Assembly (NCBI GenBank): GCA_020633205.1
Contig: JACKEB010000010.1
Coordinates: forward strand, 1,178,001 to 1,242,000
Length of the DNA stretch: 64,000 bases
DNA from: Polyangiaceae bacterium
GTDB lineage: Bacteria > Myxococcota_A > Polyangia > Polyangiales > Polyangiaceae
Direction: 5' to 3'
Position numbers and translations under genes: made by a program. Positions 33,476 to 41,580 of the stretch are shown one piece after another (position 1 is the first letter of the stretch; every line of letters starts with the position of its first letter). The notes below the pieces were generated by a model, which was not told the DNA's origin, ran no database searches, and saw only the letters and a list, made by a program, of their open reading frames with translations.

Positions 33476-34866
33476 GGCGGCGCGTGAGGATTCGCTGGTG
33501 CGTGGGGATTTGGGCGGGCGTGTGGGTTTCCGCGAGGATTCGGCCCATCGGGCGCCGGGTCGTCGGCGTGGGGGCCTCGCGTTCCCGGAGGCATCCGACC
33601 GTCGGGCGGCGGTCCGCCTGGGCGCCCCACCCAGTGTCCGGCCTTGTCGTCCACCGGCGACTGCATGCGGCGTAGGATCTCCTGGATCTTGCGCTTCACG
33701 TGGACGTCGTCGTTCTCGGCCTTCTCGTACTTCTTCTCCAGCGCCTCGAACTTCTTTTGATCGACTCCCAGATCGCGCATGACGTCCAGAGCCGCGGTGC
33801 GTGTCATCCAGTACGCTTCGCGGTCGACGGCGATGCTGTCCAGGGCCTTGAGCAAGCGGTCCACCTTGTACCAAGGCTTCACCTTCTCCAGCCAGGCCTG
33901 GCTCGTCTTGTCTCGCTCCGGAAAGTCCGCCTTTGCCGCGCGGAGATTACGGAAGCTGGTCCACGGCGGCGAGGTGCGGGTACGAGGCTTCTTCTCGAGC
34001 ACCTTCAGCGTCAGCTCGTAGGCCTTCTTGCTGGGATTTTCAGGCTTTGGGAAGCCCGTCCAGGCGCTGATTACGCCTTGCCAGCAGCCCTCGTAGAGCT
34101 TCGGGTCGGTCTCCTTCTCGTTCAAGTACTTCTCAAAAACGGGGACAGCACGCTCATCTTCGCTGCCGTATAGGCGCCCGCAGAGGAAGCGACGCACGTT
34201 CATCGACTTGTCGTTCTCAACGTGCTCCAGCACCTTCTCGAACGTGCCCTCGACGCCCTTGCCGAACGGCGTCAGAAACCAGCTCATCGCCTCCTGGCGA
34301 ACGTGCTCGGAGTCATGATCCGCGAGCTTGAGCAGCAGCTCCTTGATCTTCGCGTTGTCCCGATGTTGTGACCCAACGACTCGCACCAGGGAGATCAGCA
34401 CCGCGGGCTCCTTCTCCTTTTCTGCGGCCTTCAGCACCAGCTCCTGCACTGCCGGCGTGCTGCCAAACACAGACTTCAGGAGCTGCGCGGCTTGCCAACG
34501 CACCGCGGGGCTCTCGTGGGTGATGAGCTTCTTGCCCACCGCAGCGTTCAGGCCCGCGATATCCTTGAGCGAGGTATTCCGACTGCGCGCCTTCTTGAGG
34601 TCACGATAGGCCTCGCAGCGCGGGTCGATTCCGCGTTCGTTCAGCTCACACTTGGAGAGGTCCAGCACAAACTGCTCATAGACATCCGCCGTGAGAGGCT
34701 TGGACTCATCAGCCAGCCAAGCCTGAACGCCGGTGAGCGCCACCGCGCTCGCGCTCGCGCTAGGTGCGGCGTCAGTCGACTTCGACTCGTTGCAGCCGAA
34801 CGCAAGCAGGAACACTGCGATCGACGAACCGCTAGCGATGCTTCGAAGAAACCCGATGCGAGACAT
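33469..34866 (-). CDS. HEAT-repeat-like lipoprotein with His/Pro/Asn tail
   Basis: The 465-residue protein has a lipobox (GSSIAVFLLAFGCNES), a short Ser/Ala linker, then an all-helical body with HEAT-like units (SPAVRWQAAQLLKSVFGS, EPAVLISLVRVVGSQ, SEHVRQEAMSWFLTPFG, SMNVRRFLCGRLYGS). HEAT repeats usually bind proteins. The last 60 residues are low-complexity, rich in Pro, Gly, Asp and His, ending in a threefold NPHA motif that could bind metal. The final codons overlap the end of the convergent lipoprotein gene. No partner is known. Confidence 0.78.
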   Translation of the reverse strand: MSRIGFLRSIASGSSIAVFLLAFGCNESKSTDAAPSASASAVALTGVQAWLADESKPLTADVYEQFVLDLSKCELNERGIDPRCEAYRDLKKARSRNTSLKDIAGLNAAVGKKLITHESPAVRWQAAQLLKSVFGSTPAVQELVLKAAEKEKEPAVLISLVRVVGSQHRDNAKIKELLLKLADHDSEHVRQEAMSWFLTPFGKGVEGTFEKVLEHVENDKSMNVRRFLCGRLYGSEDERAVPVFEKYLNEKETDPKLYEGCWQGVISAWTGFPKPENPSKKAYELTLKVLEKKPRTRTSPPWTSFRNLRAAKADFPERDKTSQAWLEKVKPWYKVDRLLKALDSIAVDREAYWMTRTAALDVMRDLGVDQKKFEALEKKYEKAENDDVHVKRKIQEILRRMQSPVDDKAGHWVGRPGGPPPDGRMPPGTRGPHADDPAPDGPNPRGNPHARPNPHAPANPHAPPQ

Positions 34867-34950
34867 GCTGGGGTCGTAGCACCCTCTCCACCGCCGTTGA
34901 AGGGCCTACGCGGCTGAGCACCGCGCGGTCGGGATTCGCGTTTCTGCGGG

Positions 34951-35211
34951 TCAGCCCGCGATCTCGTGACCGCGGAAGCTGCTCACGATGCCGCTACCCT
35001 CGAGCCGCATGTGAACGAAGCGTGCCTCCCGGTCGTCGCACATCACCAAGCGCAGCTCCCCCGGGTGTTCTGCAGGCTTGAAGCCGCTCAAACCAGACTG
35101 CTCCGCTTGCGCCAGGGTCATCACCTTGGCGCCGGTCTCGTCCAGAGTCTCTTGGGTAAACAGCTCGTCGGCGTTGGCGCCCGGTGTGAGATAGACCTCG
35201 AAAAGGACCAT
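34951..35211 (-). CDS. Small hypothetical protein, 86 aa
   Basis: The protein reads MVLFEVYLTPGANADELFTQ and continues with LAQAEQSGLSGFKPAEHPGE and RLVMCDDREARFVHMRLEGS. It is soluble, has no signal peptide, and its pattern looks like a small alpha/beta fold. GGGG lies 4 bp upstream of ATG 35211, a good ribosome site. I do not recognise the family. It is about 85 bp upstream of the HEAT-like lipoprotein start on the same strand, so they may be cotranscribed. Confidence 0.6.
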   Translation of the reverse strand: MVLFEVYLTPGANADELFTQETLDETGAKVMTLAQAEQSGLSGFKPAEHPGELRLVMCDDREARFVHMRLEGSGIVSSFRGHEIAG

Positions 35212-35389
35212 GCCCCATCATGCATCAGAACACCGATTGGGCGGGCGCAAACCCGCAGCGCGCGGGTGTTTTGTGTCGCGCGCTCCCGGCAAACTGCAGT
35301 TGGCGCTGATGGCGGCGCGTGTGCGCGCTGGCGGACGGCTATTTCCGCTCGGATCCGATGGAGACTCCCACGCGGTTAGACCTAGCTGC

Positions 35390-35441
35390 GCTGTAGCGCC
35401 GCCTCAACGCTGTAGCGCTGCCTCAACGCTGTAGTCTCAAC
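35390..35441. repeat. Short tandem repeat, 19-bp unit
   Basis: Two 19-bp units (GCTGTAGCGCCGCCTCAAC, then the same with one C-to-T change) and a shortened third unit (GCTGTAGTCTCAAC) follow one another. It is next to the stop of the small minus-strand frame at 35443. With fewer than three full units and no spacer it is not a CRISPR array. Confidence 0.8.
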
Positions 35442-35442
35442 G

Positions 35443-35619
35443 CTATGCGGCCGCGTCGTCGCGGGGCGGGGCAAGCGAAGTCGTACTCGACCCGAAGCGG
35501 TTCTCCACTTCGACCTGCCACAGCGCCCCAACGAGCACGTTGAGCATCCGCTCTTCGGGCGTGAGGTGCTCCGCAACTTGCGGCAGTGCCTCACTTTTTT
35601 TGCCTCGCTCAGGCTGCAT
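35443..35619 (-). CDS. Possible small protein, 58 aa
   Basis: From ATG 35619 the frame encodes MQPERGKKSEALPQVAEHLT, then PEERMLNVLVGALWQVEVEN and a short acidic end. The middle has a normal helix-like composition unlike the Arg/Pro-rich shadows around it. There is no strong ribosome site, and the upstream part of the same open frame is antisense to the SRPBCC gene. It may be a real small gene or chance. Confidence 0.35.
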   Translation of the reverse strand: MQPERGKKSEALPQVAEHLTPEERMLNVLVGALWQVEVENRFGSSTTSLAPPRDDAAA

Positions 35620-35730
35620 GCCCAGAGGAACGGTTCGCCTGCCAGATGTTTGAGCCACTTCTGGTGCACGGGTCAGCCTTCCGGCCCCACGGCCGGCACC
35701 ACCCACTCCAGGTGCGCCTTTTGACGGGAT

Positions 35731-35750
35731 TTTTGGGGGAGAGGCGCGCC
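35731..35750 (+). repeat. Copy of dispersed G-rich motif (best example)
   Basis: TTTTGGGGGAGAGGCGCGCC lies 63 bp upstream of the SRPBCC start. Similar sites are at 2848-2867 (minus), 18825-18853 (plus, diverged), 28637-28656 (plus, one central A-to-T change), 31044-31063 (minus), 52348-52367 (plus), 54138-54153 (minus) and 58193-58210 (plus). Confidence 0.55.
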
Positions 35751-35812
35751 ACTGCGGCCTTGGACTATGATGTCGAGGAACCTTGAGCTCGAGAGGCTGT
35801 CCAGTGCCGACC

Positions 35813-36244
35813 ATGGACCTGAAGACCGAAATCGAAATCGACGCGACCCCCGAGTGCGTCTGGAAGGTGCTCACCGACTTCAAGGAGTATCCCAACTGGA
35901 ACCCGCTGATCACGAGCATCTGGGGGCCGTTGGTGGTCGGTTCCAAGCTCACGCTCGCCGTTGCACAGCCTGGTGGTCGCGAGATGACCTGGCACCCGAC
36001 GGTGACGCGTATCGACGAGGGCGTGGAGCTGAGATGGCTCGGCCGCTTCCTCTTCCGTGGGCTCTTCGATGGCGAGCAGTTCTTCCGACTCGAGCCGCTC
36101 GACGGAGGCCGCACGCGACTGATCCACGGTGAGCACTTCAGCGGCCTCTTGACGGAGCGCTTCTCGCGTCGCATGCCCAACACAGCCCGTGGATTCGCGG
36201 CGATGAACCAAGCGCTGCGTCGCCGCGCGGAAAGACTGAACTAG
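35813..36244 (+). CDS. SRPBCC-fold protein (polyketide cyclase/dehydrase-like)
   Basis: The 143-residue protein begins MDLKTEIEIDATPECVWKVL and has TDFKEYPNWNPLITSIWG, EMTWHPTVTRIDEGVELRWL and a C-terminal helix MPNTARGFAAMNQALRRRAE. That is the START/SRPBCC hydrophobic-cavity fold. These proteins bind or transform small hydrophobic ligands; the ligand is not predictable. ATG 35813 matches the family N-terminus; an upstream start at 35783 adds ten unlikely residues. It stands alone on the plus strand, convergent with the membrane phosphatase-like gene. Confidence 0.85.
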   Translation: MDLKTEIEIDATPECVWKVLTDFKEYPNWNPLITSIWGPLVVGSKLTLAVAQPGGREMTWHPTVTRIDEGVELRWLGRFLFRGLFDGEQFFRLEPLDGGRTRLIHGEHFSGLLTERFSRRMPNTARGFAAMNQALRRRAERLN

Positions 36245-36257
36245 CTCTGACGCCCAG

Positions 36258-38345
36258 TCACTGAGCCAGCTCGGCGCGGCGCACGCCGGGCAGCTCTGGG
36301 CATGCGAGCAAGCGCGGCTGATAGTGCGTCTTGCGCACGTTGCTCTTGCGCTTGTGGTAGCGACTCTGAGCGGTCATCTGGGTCTCGAGGGCGCTGGCGA
36401 GCTGCGTCGCGATACGCGAGTCCTGAATCACCCGGTTGGACTGCTCCCCCGGATCATTCTCCAGGTTGAAGAGCATCACCTGCTGACCGCTGCGTTCGAG
36501 CACCAGCTTCCAAGGCCAACACACCAGGCCATCCGCGTTGCGGATCCCTTGGATATTGACGAACACGCCCCGGCGCCCCGTGTCGTCACTCGAGATGACC
36601 GGATCCACCGCGGGCTGCATCAAGCTCGCCATGCTGCGGCCTTGGTGAGACGGGTGCGCCGGCACGTCCACCAAGTCGAGCAGCGTCGGCAGGATGTCCA
36701 AGTGGCTGGTCGGCTCGTCGATATCGCGCGGCTTCACGTGGCCGGGCCAGTGGAACAGGAGGGGGACCCGCGCCTCTTCGTCGTACAGTGTCTTGCCGTG
36801 GGTGACCCCGCCGTGCTGGTAGAACGCTTCGCCGTGGTCGCTCGTGATCACCCACAGCGTGTCCTCAAGCTGGCCGCTCTCCTCGAGCGCGCGCTCCAAC
36901 ACTCCGATTTGCTGGTCGACGTAGTGTAGAGCGTTGTCGTAGCGGTTCTTCACCCGCTCGAGGTCTTCTTCGCCGTAGTAGAGGTAGTTGAAGGTTCCCT
37001 GGGGATCCGACGGCTGGTACGGCTTCTTCGCCCCCTCTGGCAGCACGTACGGGAAGTGGGTCATCTGGAAGTTGACGTACAACGACCAGCGCTCGGCTTG
37101 ATGTTCGCGAATGTAGTCGCTCACGCGCAGCGCGGTGGCGTGGTCGGGGACCACATGTTCGCTGCCGGTGTAGACGTGGGGGCCCTTGTAGTCTTTGGCG
37201 TGCCAGTAGCTGACGGGGGTATCCGTCGTCTGGAAGCGCAACATGCCCTGCCAGGTCTCGTCTTGGGAGCTGATGGTCACCGGTTGGTAGCCCAAGCGGT
37301 AGAATACATCGTGGTAGAGCATGCGCGGGTAATCGAGGCGCGCGTACATGTCGAGCGCCGACCCACGACGGGGAAACAGCGACGATAGCGCAGCGGGCTG
37401 CGCGTAGTTGGAGTGCGTCGCGGTTGTCCAAACCTTGCGGAAACGCGCGCTGCGGGCGGCGATGCGATCGAGGTTGGGCGTCGCACCCCGGGTGTATCCG
37501 TTGTAGCCCAAGTGGTCGATACCCACCGACTCGAGCATCAGGAACAGCACCTTTGGGCGCGCGGCGCCGTCGTCGCGAATGCGCTTGACGGCTTGCTCCC
37601 AGAGTCTACCGCTGGTCTGCGGTAGCCCCGGCTCGACATCCAGTTTCGCAGCCTGGGGATCTGCGGCTTTGGGCAGCGTCCAGCGCGGATCCAGCGAGCC
37701 GATCAAGGCAAGCTCCGGGGTGGTACGCCAGACCCCACGCATGCTGTCACCGACTCCAGCAAACAGCACGGCCGCCGCGAGACTGACGACGACGACGCCC
37801 TCCGGAAGCACCTGGCGGAAGGCCGAACCGGCGCCTTGCGCTGGACGGCGGAGGTAAAGCGCCAGGCTCACCCCCAAACCCAACGCGGCGATGAACAACG
37901 GATAGGTGTAGCGCGCGTAGCCTACGAACGCGGCATCCGCGAAGTGGCTCACGCTACCCATCACGAACTCGAGGCCACCGAGGGTGACGAACGAACCGCT
38001 CATCAAGCGCACGACGAGGCCCACGATGTGAGCAGCGACGAACACGGTGGCGATGCTGCTACTCAGGCTGATCGCCAGAATCCGCGTCGCCCGCCAGCGC
38101 AATCCGAGCACGCTCAGGGTCGCCAGCAGCAGCGCGAGCACCACGCTCATCCCCACCGTCAGCGCCGCGCCCAGGATCCGCAGCCGCCAAGTGAGAGGCC
38201 CCACCGCGCCGAGCTCTGGCACGCCAACCCACGGCACGAGGATCAAGTCCGCAAGCGCCAGCACGCAGCCAAGGGCGCAGCCCAGGCGGACATGGCGCAG
38301 GAGCCACGCGCGGACGCTCAAGACTGGGGGACGAGGGTCAGGCAC
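36258..38345 (-). CDS. Membrane sulfatase-like (alkaline phosphatase superfamily) enzyme
   Basis: The 695-residue protein starts with GTG 38345. The first 215 residues contain about five membrane helices. The catalytic domain has VLFLMLESVGIDHLGYNGYT with a metal-ligand Glu, the nucleophile region TATHSNYAQPAALSSLF, and VITSDHGEAFYQHGGVTHGK with Asp and His metal ligands. There is no Cys/Ser-x-Pro-x-Arg sulfatase maturation signature, so a Thr/Ser-dependent phosphoglycerol or phosphoethanolamine transferase of the LtaS/MdoB/EptA kind is more likely than a true sulfatase. The domain faces the periplasm. Substrate unknown. Confidence 0.8.
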   Translation of the reverse strand: MPDPRPPVLSVRAWLLRHVRLGCALGCVLALADLILVPWVGVPELGAVGPLTWRLRILGAALTVGMSVVLALLLATLSVLGLRWRATRILAISLSSSIATVFVAAHIVGLVVRLMSGSFVTLGGLEFVMGSVSHFADAAFVGYARYTYPLFIAALGLGVSLALYLRRPAQGAGSAFRQVLPEGVVVVSLAAAVLFAGVGDSMRGVWRTTPELALIGSLDPRWTLPKAADPQAAKLDVEPGLPQTSGRLWEQAVKRIRDDGAARPKVLFLMLESVGIDHLGYNGYTRGATPNLDRIAARSARFRKVWTTATHSNYAQPAALSSLFPRRGSALDMYARLDYPRMLYHDVFYRLGYQPVTISSQDETWQGMLRFQTTDTPVSYWHAKDYKGPHVYTGSEHVVPDHATALRVSDYIREHQAERWSLYVNFQMTHFPYVLPEGAKKPYQPSDPQGTFNYLYYGEEDLERVKNRYDNALHYVDQQIGVLERALEESGQLEDTLWVITSDHGEAFYQHGGVTHGKTLYDEEARVPLLFHWPGHVKPRDIDEPTSHLDILPTLLDLVDVPAHPSHQGRSMASLMQPAVDPVISSDDTGRRGVFVNIQGIRNADGLVCWPWKLVLERSGQQVMLFNLENDPGEQSNRVIQDSRIATQLASALETQMTAQSRYHKRKSNVRKTHYQPRLLACPELPGVRRAELAQ

Positions 38346-38807
38346 GTTTTCAAACCGGCCACTCCAGAACGGGAGTGGAGCAGAAGTAAGGACGGCAGCT
38401 CGAGCCAGCCAAAAAAGGCCAGCTCGCTACCGCTCTGCGCTGGACGCAGAGCCTGGAATCAAAAGCTTAGGTGGAGGGGCCACCCAACAGAAAGTTCTCG
38501 GGTTACTTGAAACCGACGAGGGAGGGGAGACCTTTGTTGTGACATTGTTGCAGGAACGCCATCGCCCCGCCTCTGGTTCCTTCGCTCCAAACCTCCAGAA
38601 GCCGTGCGCCTGCGCGCTTTTGTGGAGCGGATCGCGTATGTTCCCCGCGCCCTGGCCGGACCCCGTTTTCCAGCAAGAGTGAAAGCCCCGGCGCTGCCTC
38701 AAGCTCGAAGGCTATCGCGTGTCCTTCGGCTGATCCCTCCCCCTCCACCCAAACGCGGTGCCTCGCCCTCGCCCCCGACCTTCGGCGCGTTGGCTGAATG
38801 TTTCCAG
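38346..38807. other. Divergent intergenic region, 462 bp
   Basis: It separates the membrane sulfatase-like gene from the DAG-kinase-like gene. An 8-bp hairpin (GCTCTGCG / CGCAGAGC, loop CTGGA) is at 38432-38452. The kinase frame stays open back to 38604, but those codons are Pro/Arg-rich and not conserved-looking. No other gene is seen. Confidence 0.5.
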
Positions 38808-39812
38808 ATGAAGATTGGCATCCTCCTCAACCCCAACTCCCGCAAGAACCGTCGCCAGAGCGAAGCGGCAGCCGAGCGTCTCCAAAACCTGAAGTCCCGC
38901 GTGGGCGATTTAGGTCACGTTGTCGAGACGCAGTCGACCGATGAGCTGCGAGTCGCGATCGAAGAGCTGGTCGCCGATGGGGTGGAGTACCTCGTGAGCG
39001 ACGGAGGTGACGGCGCGCTGCACTGGGCGCTGAACGAAGTGCGACGCTTGCGCGGCGACGCCGGGCTGATCCCAATCGTGCCCACCTGCGGTGGGACCAT
39101 CGACTTCGTCGCCCGCAAGGTGGGGGTGGAAGGCACCCAAGACGAGATCGTGGAGCGGCTGATCCAGCGCGCCGAGCGCAAGCAGGCGCCGAGGGTCATT
39201 CATCTGGATAGCCTGAGACTGTCCGGGACGGGCGAGCAAAACGCCGAGTTCGATCGCCTTGGATTCGCGCTGGCGGCCGGTGGTGTTGGCCAGCGCTTCT
39301 TCGATCACTACTACTCGTCTGCGGATCCCAGCCCCGCGACGATCGTCGCCATCGTGCTGCGCACCGTCGCGTCCTACGCGCTCGGGGCGCTTCGAGTGCC
39401 CCGCACGGAAACGCTCCAGGGCTACGCCGAACAGCTGTTCCGGCCGACTCTCGCGGAGGTCGATCTCGACGGCGAACGTTTGCGCACGACCGAACAAGGT
39501 GCGCTCCACGCGGGCGCATTCGACGTCTCGCTGGGCGGCGTGTTCCGAGTGTTTCCGTTGGCCGCGGAACCAGGCCAACTGCACTTCCAAGCGGGCGCCA
39601 TCACGCCGCTCGAGATCATCGCGGCGCTGCCGGATCTAGTGCGCGGAGGCGCCATTCGGAGCGCCAACCTGCGGGAGATCGCCGGCACAGAAATGAACAT
39701 TCGCGCACTCGGCGACGAGCTGCTCGCACCGATCATCGACGGCGAGCAGTTCACGGGTTTGCGTAGCCTGAGCGTCACACCGGGGCCCCAAGTGCCCATC
39801 GCCATCGTTTGA
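38808..39812 (+). CDS. Diacylglycerol kinase catalytic-domain-like protein
   Basis: The 334-residue protein begins MKIGILLNPNSRKNRRQSEA, the usual first strand of the DAGK/LCB5 family. The nucleotide loop appears as SDGGDGALHWALNEV, where family members have GGDGT, and the second motif as PTCGGTIDFVARKVG, where GTxNDxAR is usual. The C-terminal beta-sandwich is present (QGYAEQLFRPTLAEVDLDGERL, FQAGAITPLEII). It could phosphorylate a lipid, but the Thr-to-Ala and Asn changes raise doubt about activity. The hydrogenase operon starts 67 bp downstream on the same strand. Confidence 0.75.
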   Translation: MKIGILLNPNSRKNRRQSEAAAERLQNLKSRVGDLGHVVETQSTDELRVAIEELVADGVEYLVSDGGDGALHWALNEVRRLRGDAGLIPIVPTCGGTIDFVARKVGVEGTQDEIVERLIQRAERKQAPRVIHLDSLRLSGTGEQNAEFDRLGFALAAGGVGQRFFDHYYSSADPSPATIVAIVLRTVASYALGALRVPRTETLQGYAEQLFRPTLAEVDLDGERLRTTEQGALHAGAFDVSLGGVFRVFPLAAEPGQLHFQAGAITPLEIIAALPDLVRGGAIRSANLREIAGTEMNIRALGDELLAPIIDGEQFTGLRSLSVTPGPQVPIAIV

Positions 39813-39879
39813 GAAGGCGGCAAATCACGCAAAACCAGCGCAGGAAGCCCAGTCGCGTTTGGGGCATACTCGCGACGCG

Positions 39880-41106
39880 ATGGCTCCCTCGACCCCCGAC
39901 TCTCGCGAGGTGGACTCACCACGGCTGTTAGACGAAGCCGCGCTTGGTGAGCTGCTCGAAGCGCTGCGTGGCGACGGCTACCAACTGCTCGGCCCGCGTC
40001 GCGTCGGCCAAGTGATCGACTACGCGCCGCTAGAGCGGGCCGATGAATTGCCACAGGGAATTGGAGCAGAGCAGAGTCCGGGTCGCTATCGTCTACTGGA
40101 GCACACAGGGTCCGATGCTCACGCGCGTTTTGCGTACGCCGCGCCAGCGAGCTCTTTCAAGCGTCACTTCTTTGCACCGAAGCTGGTTTTGCTACGCGCC
40201 AAGCGCAGCGAAGACAGCGAGAGCTTTCGCGTGCTCTCCGCGCAAACGGACGCGCCCCCGAAGCTCGCACTGATCGGCGCGCGCGCCTGCGATTTGCACG
40301 CAATCGTGATGCAAGATCACATCTTGGGCGGTGCCAGCGGTCGCGGCCCCGCAGACACGGACTACGTAGCCCGGCGGTCGGATGTGTTCGTCGTGGCGGT
40401 CAACTGTGGCCACCCGGCCAGCACTTGCTTCTGCACGTCGACCGGCACCGGCCCGCGGGCGAAGGAGTATTTCGATGTCGCGCTCAGCGAGCTCACGAAC
40501 GTCACAGGGGTTCGCTATCTGGCGCGCGCGGGCAGCGACCGCGGCGCGGCGCTCCTCGAGAGGCTGACCACGACGCTCCCAGGCGCAGAGGAGCTGACGC
40601 AGGAAGCAGACCTGCTGCAACGCGCAGAGGCAAGCATCGAACGTGCACTGCCGCTTGAAGGTCTGGCCGCGGCGCTGCAGCAGAACCTCGAGAGTCCTAT
40701 CTGGACGCAGATCGCCGAGCGCTGCCTGAGCTGCAGCAACTGCACCCTCGCCTGCCCGACCTGTTTCTGTTCCAGCGTCGAAGACTCGAGCAGCTTTGAC
40801 GGACAAAGCGCCGAGCGCTCTCGGCGCTGGGACTCGTGCTTCACGGCAGACCACTCGTACGTGCACGGAGGCAGCGTCCGGTCGCAGACTAGCTCCCGCT
40901 ACCGCCAGTGGCTCACTCACAAGCTCGCCACGTGGCGTGAACAGCTGGGGGCGGAGGCTTCGGTTCCCCACGAAAGCGCCGACGCCAGTGGGTGCGTGGG
41001 TTGTGGGCGGTGCATCACCTGGTGTCCGGCAGGTATCGACATCACCCGCGAGGCGAGGCGACTGAGGGACCCAGACGGGCAGTCCACGGAAGGCACACGA
41101 GGCTGA
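39880..41106 (+). CDS. hyhB: Group 3b [NiFe] hydrogenase beta subunit (4Fe-4S)
   Basis: The 408-residue protein is the sulfhydrogenase beta/AsrA-like electron-transfer subunit. Signs are FKRHFFAPKLVLLR, IGARACDLHAI, VAVNCGHPASTCFCTSTG, and two ferredoxin-type clusters: Cys282, 285, 288 and 292 in CLSCSNCTLAC (followed by PTCFC), and Cys372, 375, 378 and 382 in CVGCGRCITWC. It carries electrons between the diaphorase subunit and the NiFe dimer. ATG 39880 is used; a TTG frame from 39859 exists. The next gene begins at the base after its stop. Confidence 0.93.
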   Translation: MAPSTPDSREVDSPRLLDEAALGELLEALRGDGYQLLGPRRVGQVIDYAPLERADELPQGIGAEQSPGRYRLLEHTGSDAHARFAYAAPASSFKRHFFAPKLVLLRAKRSEDSESFRVLSAQTDAPPKLALIGARACDLHAIVMQDHILGGASGRGPADTDYVARRSDVFVVAVNCGHPASTCFCTSTGTGPRAKEYFDVALSELTNVTGVRYLARAGSDRGAALLERLTTTLPGAEELTQEADLLQRAEASIERALPLEGLAAALQQNLESPIWTQIAERCLSCSNCTLACPTCFCSSVEDSSSFDGQSAERSRRWDSCFTADHSYVHGGSVRSQTSSRYRQWLTHKLATWREQLGAEASVPHESADASGCVGCGRCITWCPAGIDITREARRLRDPDGQSTEGTRG

Positions 41107-41580
41107 ATGGAAAACCTGGAACGAGTTGTCAAAGCACACCCCTTCGCCGCAGACCTGCCCCAGGAGCACTTGTCGGTGCTGGCCTGCTGCGCGCGCAACG
41201 TAAGGCGGCCGACGGGTGAGTTCCTATTCAAAGAAGGCAATGAAGCCGGGCGTTTCTATTTGATCCGCAAGGGCAGAGTTGCCCTCGAGGTGCACGTCCC
41301 AGGTCGCGGCGCGATTCAAGTGGAGAGCGTAGGCGCGGGTGGCGTGTTGGGCTTCTCCTGGCTATTCCCCGAACACCGCTGGACCCTGGACGCACGCGCG
41401 ATGGAGAGCGTCGTCGCCCTGGAGTTCGACGCGACCTGTTTGCTCCCAAAGATGGATCAGGACCCGGCACTCGGCTACGCGTTGATCAAGCCGCTCACGC
41501 GCGAGCTCTACAAGCGCCTGAGCCGCGTGCGGTTGAGTCGACTCGACGTGTACGGTGACGGGAAGGCAGGTGCACCGTGA
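41107..41580 (+). CDS. Cyclic nucleotide-binding-domain protein in hydrogenase operon
   Basis: The 157-residue protein is a single CAP-family cNMP-binding domain: GEFLFKEGNEAGRFYLIRKG followed by RVALEVHVPGRG and VESVGAGGVLGFSWLFPEHRWTLDARAMESVVALEFD. The phosphate-binding cassette is altered: the usual G-E-x-x-L and P-R-x-A appear as GGVLGFSWLF and HRWTLDARA. There is no helix-turn-helix, so it is not a transcription factor. It directly follows hyhB and its last base pairs overlap the GTG of hyhG, so it is made with the enzyme and may be a ligand-sensing or assembly subunit. That role is inference. Confidence 0.85.
   Translation: MENLERVVKAHPFAADLPQEHLSVLACCARNVRRPTGEFLFKEGNEAGRFYLIRKGRVALEVHVPGRGAIQVESVGAGGVLGFSWLFPEHRWTLDARAMESVVALEFDATCLLPKMDQDPALGYALIKPLTRELYKRLSRVRLSRLDVYGDGKAGAP

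Larger units (their letters stand above)
35212..35812. other. Region of about 600 bp with at most one small gene
   Basis: Between the small protein at 35211 and the SRPBCC gene at 35813 I see a possible promoter region, the 19-bp tandem repeat (35390-35441), a doubtful 58-codon frame (35443-35619) and a clear copy of the G-rich motif (35731-35750). Longer open frames on both strands are Arg/Pro-rich and not convincing. Confidence 0.5.

Noticed and set aside
35390..35441. CRISPR array
   Set aside because: The units are contiguous, under three full copies, with no spacers and no cas genes in the window.
35443..36183. Minus-strand open frame of 246 codons overlapping the SRPBCC gene
   Set aside because: The first two thirds are antisense to a recognisable SRPBCC protein. 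Only the last 58 codons look protein-like and are listed separately at low confidence.
38432..38452. Hairpin as a rho-independent terminator
   Set aside because: It lies between two divergent gene starts and lacks a T-tract, so there is no transcript end for it to serve.
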